Shown piece by piece: positions 44,462 through 45,612 of a DNA stretch of 45,612 nt. Made by a program: the position numbers and the translations under genes. The notes below the pieces were generated by a model, which searched no databases, was not told the DNA's origin, and worked only from the letters and a program-made list of their open reading frames with translations. Origin of the DNA: Pelargonium nanum (lineage: Eukaryota > Streptophyta > Magnoliopsida > Geraniales > Geraniaceae); NCBI GenBank assembly GCA_036897485.1, contig JAYMTF010000204.1, positions 1 to 45,612 of the forward strand, in the 5' to 3' direction. How positions within the stretch are numbered: position 1 is the first letter of the stretch; each line of letters begins with the position of its first letter.

Positions 44462-45611
44462 TCATGATTGATTAGGATAGGCTTCAATGATACGAGGCAA
44501 AGCTGGAATGTTGATGATTTTGTAACGAGGGAAGCCAGATCGATCCAATATATTCTTCCATTCAACTTCAGTTCTCTCCTTTCCACCGGAGACATATGCG
44601 ATCATTGTCAGATAAAAAATGAAACCCATGTCATCAAATGTTCCATTCCCATCAGGCCTCAGTACCACATCCACTATCACCACCTTCCCGGTTTTTTTTG
44701 GTATAGCTCTCCGACAATTTTTCAGTATTTTCACGCAATCTTCGTCATTCCAATCATGCATTATAAACTGTATGCATAGTAATAAACAAAATAGAACAAG
44801 TATTACACCTATTTGATTTCAAATAATGTTGATGTCTAATTCATAGTTTATATAGTGCGCAAAGACTTTTCTTCTTACAAATTGTCTTACACAATAAATA
44901 AAAATAATAATAACAATTAGATAGTATCTAGATTATGATTTTTGATTTGAAAATGGATCCGAGTGAGTGGAATTAAATATTCATTCATATTTAATCACTA
45001 TTTTATCACATTTCTTCAACTACACATGTTTTGTAAGTAATGCATTTTTTTGGTTATTACGTCAACTTCATCCACCAACTGCAGCTTCTGAATAGTCATA
45101 CCATCAAAATTATACTATTCCAAATTATTATAACGTGAAACTTATACTCTCTCCGTTTCAAAAATAGTTTCTGTTTGTCTAAATTTTTGTCCTAAAATGA
45201 GTGTTCTGTTTCTATTTTTAAGTTATTAAATTATTGTTTTTTCATATTACCCTTATCACTTATAAACTGCACATGGGCAGATCTGAACTGCAAATGGGGT
45301 GTAGGTGGGAAAGTGAGGGTAATATTGAAAACACATTAGTAATCCTTAATTTTTACAAAACACTCATCTTGAGACGGATGGAGTATTTATTAGTATTTTA
45401 AAAGATAGTTTATATAGTTAGCAATAATAAAGTTGCAGTGAGTCACCTTCATGAAAGCAACGTCAGCAGCAGGAATAGCCTCAAACATGTCACCTCCTAC
45501 ATGCGACACCCTGACAAGCTGCGGCGCCGTGGCCACCACATGCGGCAGATCGAAGTTGATAACCTGCACCTCTGGATAGGCTTTCACAATCGCCGCCACC
45601 GCACTTCCTGT
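44462..45611 (-). CDS. Class II O-methyltransferase, 5' part beyond the window
   Basis: A third OMT paralogue, cut by the right edge. Visible exons are the end of exon 1 (45611-45447) and exon 2 (44767-44462), joined by a 679-base GT-AG intron at the same position as in the neighbouring two-exon gene. Exon 1 enters inside the SAM motif (TGSAVAAIVKAYP), then has NFDLPHVVATAP and HVGGDMFEAIPAADVAFMK. Exon 2 starts FIMHDWNDEDC, so the Trp that usually begins this motif is Phe here while the catalytic His-Asp pair is kept. It ends RIIEAYPNQS, slightly longer than its paralogues. The intron carries a MITE. Nothing visible suggests that the gene is broken, but most of the protein is outside the window. 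Confidence 0.9.
45147..45383 (+). mobile_element. Complete Stowaway-like MITE inside the OMT3 intron
   Basis: About 237 bases bounded by TA dinucleotides (45145-45146 and 45384-45385), the target preference of Tc1/mariner elements. Left end CTCTCTCCGTTTCAAAAAT and right end (reversed) CTCCATCCGTCTCAAGATG form imperfect terminal inverted repeats. It has no coding capacity. It lies wholly within intron 44768-45446 of the third methyltransferase and accounts for much of that intron's extra length. Confidence 0.8.
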
Positions 45612-45612
45612 T

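Noticed and set aside
1-45612. tRNA, rRNA or CRISPR-like features
   Set aside because: Reading both strands I saw no tRNA A/B-box pair in a foldable context, no ribosomal RNA signature and no spaced direct-repeat array.

Overview
This is nuclear DNA from a flowering plant (eudicot). The genes are split by GT-AG introns in AT-rich non-coding DNA, one product carries a chloroplast/thylakoid transit peptide, and the genes belong to plant families: clade E PP2C, PSB27, class B GH9 cellulase, DUF789 and type I O-methyltransferases. The O-methyltransferases resemble, from memory, the flavonoid OMTs of mint-family plants. An asterid such as a Lamiales species is therefore my best guess, but this is inference.

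Layout, left to right. (1) An Mpv17/PMP22-type membrane protein gene (+), 5' end cut by the window edge. (2) A tiny single-pass membrane protein (+, 4574-4783), then a short secreted 'putative cell wall protein' (-, 6662-6976). (3) A five-coding-exon clade E protein phosphatase 2C (-, 8250-10861) with a long leader region. (4) Intronless PSB27 (+, 13327-13854), a photosystem II assembly/repair factor with light-type promoter motifs. (5) A seven-exon secreted GH9 endo-1,4-beta-glucanase (-, 14124-16102). (6) A nine-exon WDR7/rabconnectin-3-beta-like WD40 protein of 1,508 residues (-, 18645-25751). (7) An 8 kb gene-poor stretch with decayed repeats and inverted repeats. (8) A six-exon DUF789 gene (+, 33936-36467) with a long AUG-free leader. 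(9) A cluster of three class II O-methyltransferase genes: one intronless (+, 39908-40993), one two-exon (-, 42258-43646), and one two-exon gene cut by the right edge (-, 44462 to end) with a Stowaway-like MITE in its intron.

The first two thirds are housekeeping genes. From memory, Mpv17, PP2C and DUF789 are neighbours in Arabidopsis (around At4g03410-At4g03420), and PP2C, PSB27 and DUF789 in the duplicated segment (around At1g03590-At1g03610). This window would then keep both sets together, with GH9 and WDR7 between PSB27 and DUF789. The right end is a specialised-metabolism cluster that looks lineage-specific.

I found no clearly new multi-gene system. The points most worth a second look are the intronless OMT with an altered catalytic-motif neighbour and a paired promoter repeat, the MITE in its neighbour's intron, a candidate poison exon in the Mpv17 gene, a 29-bp minisatellite, a possible small secreted-peptide locus with a split frame, and the tiny basic membrane protein. 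All exon joins were read by eye from splice-site sequence and frame continuity.
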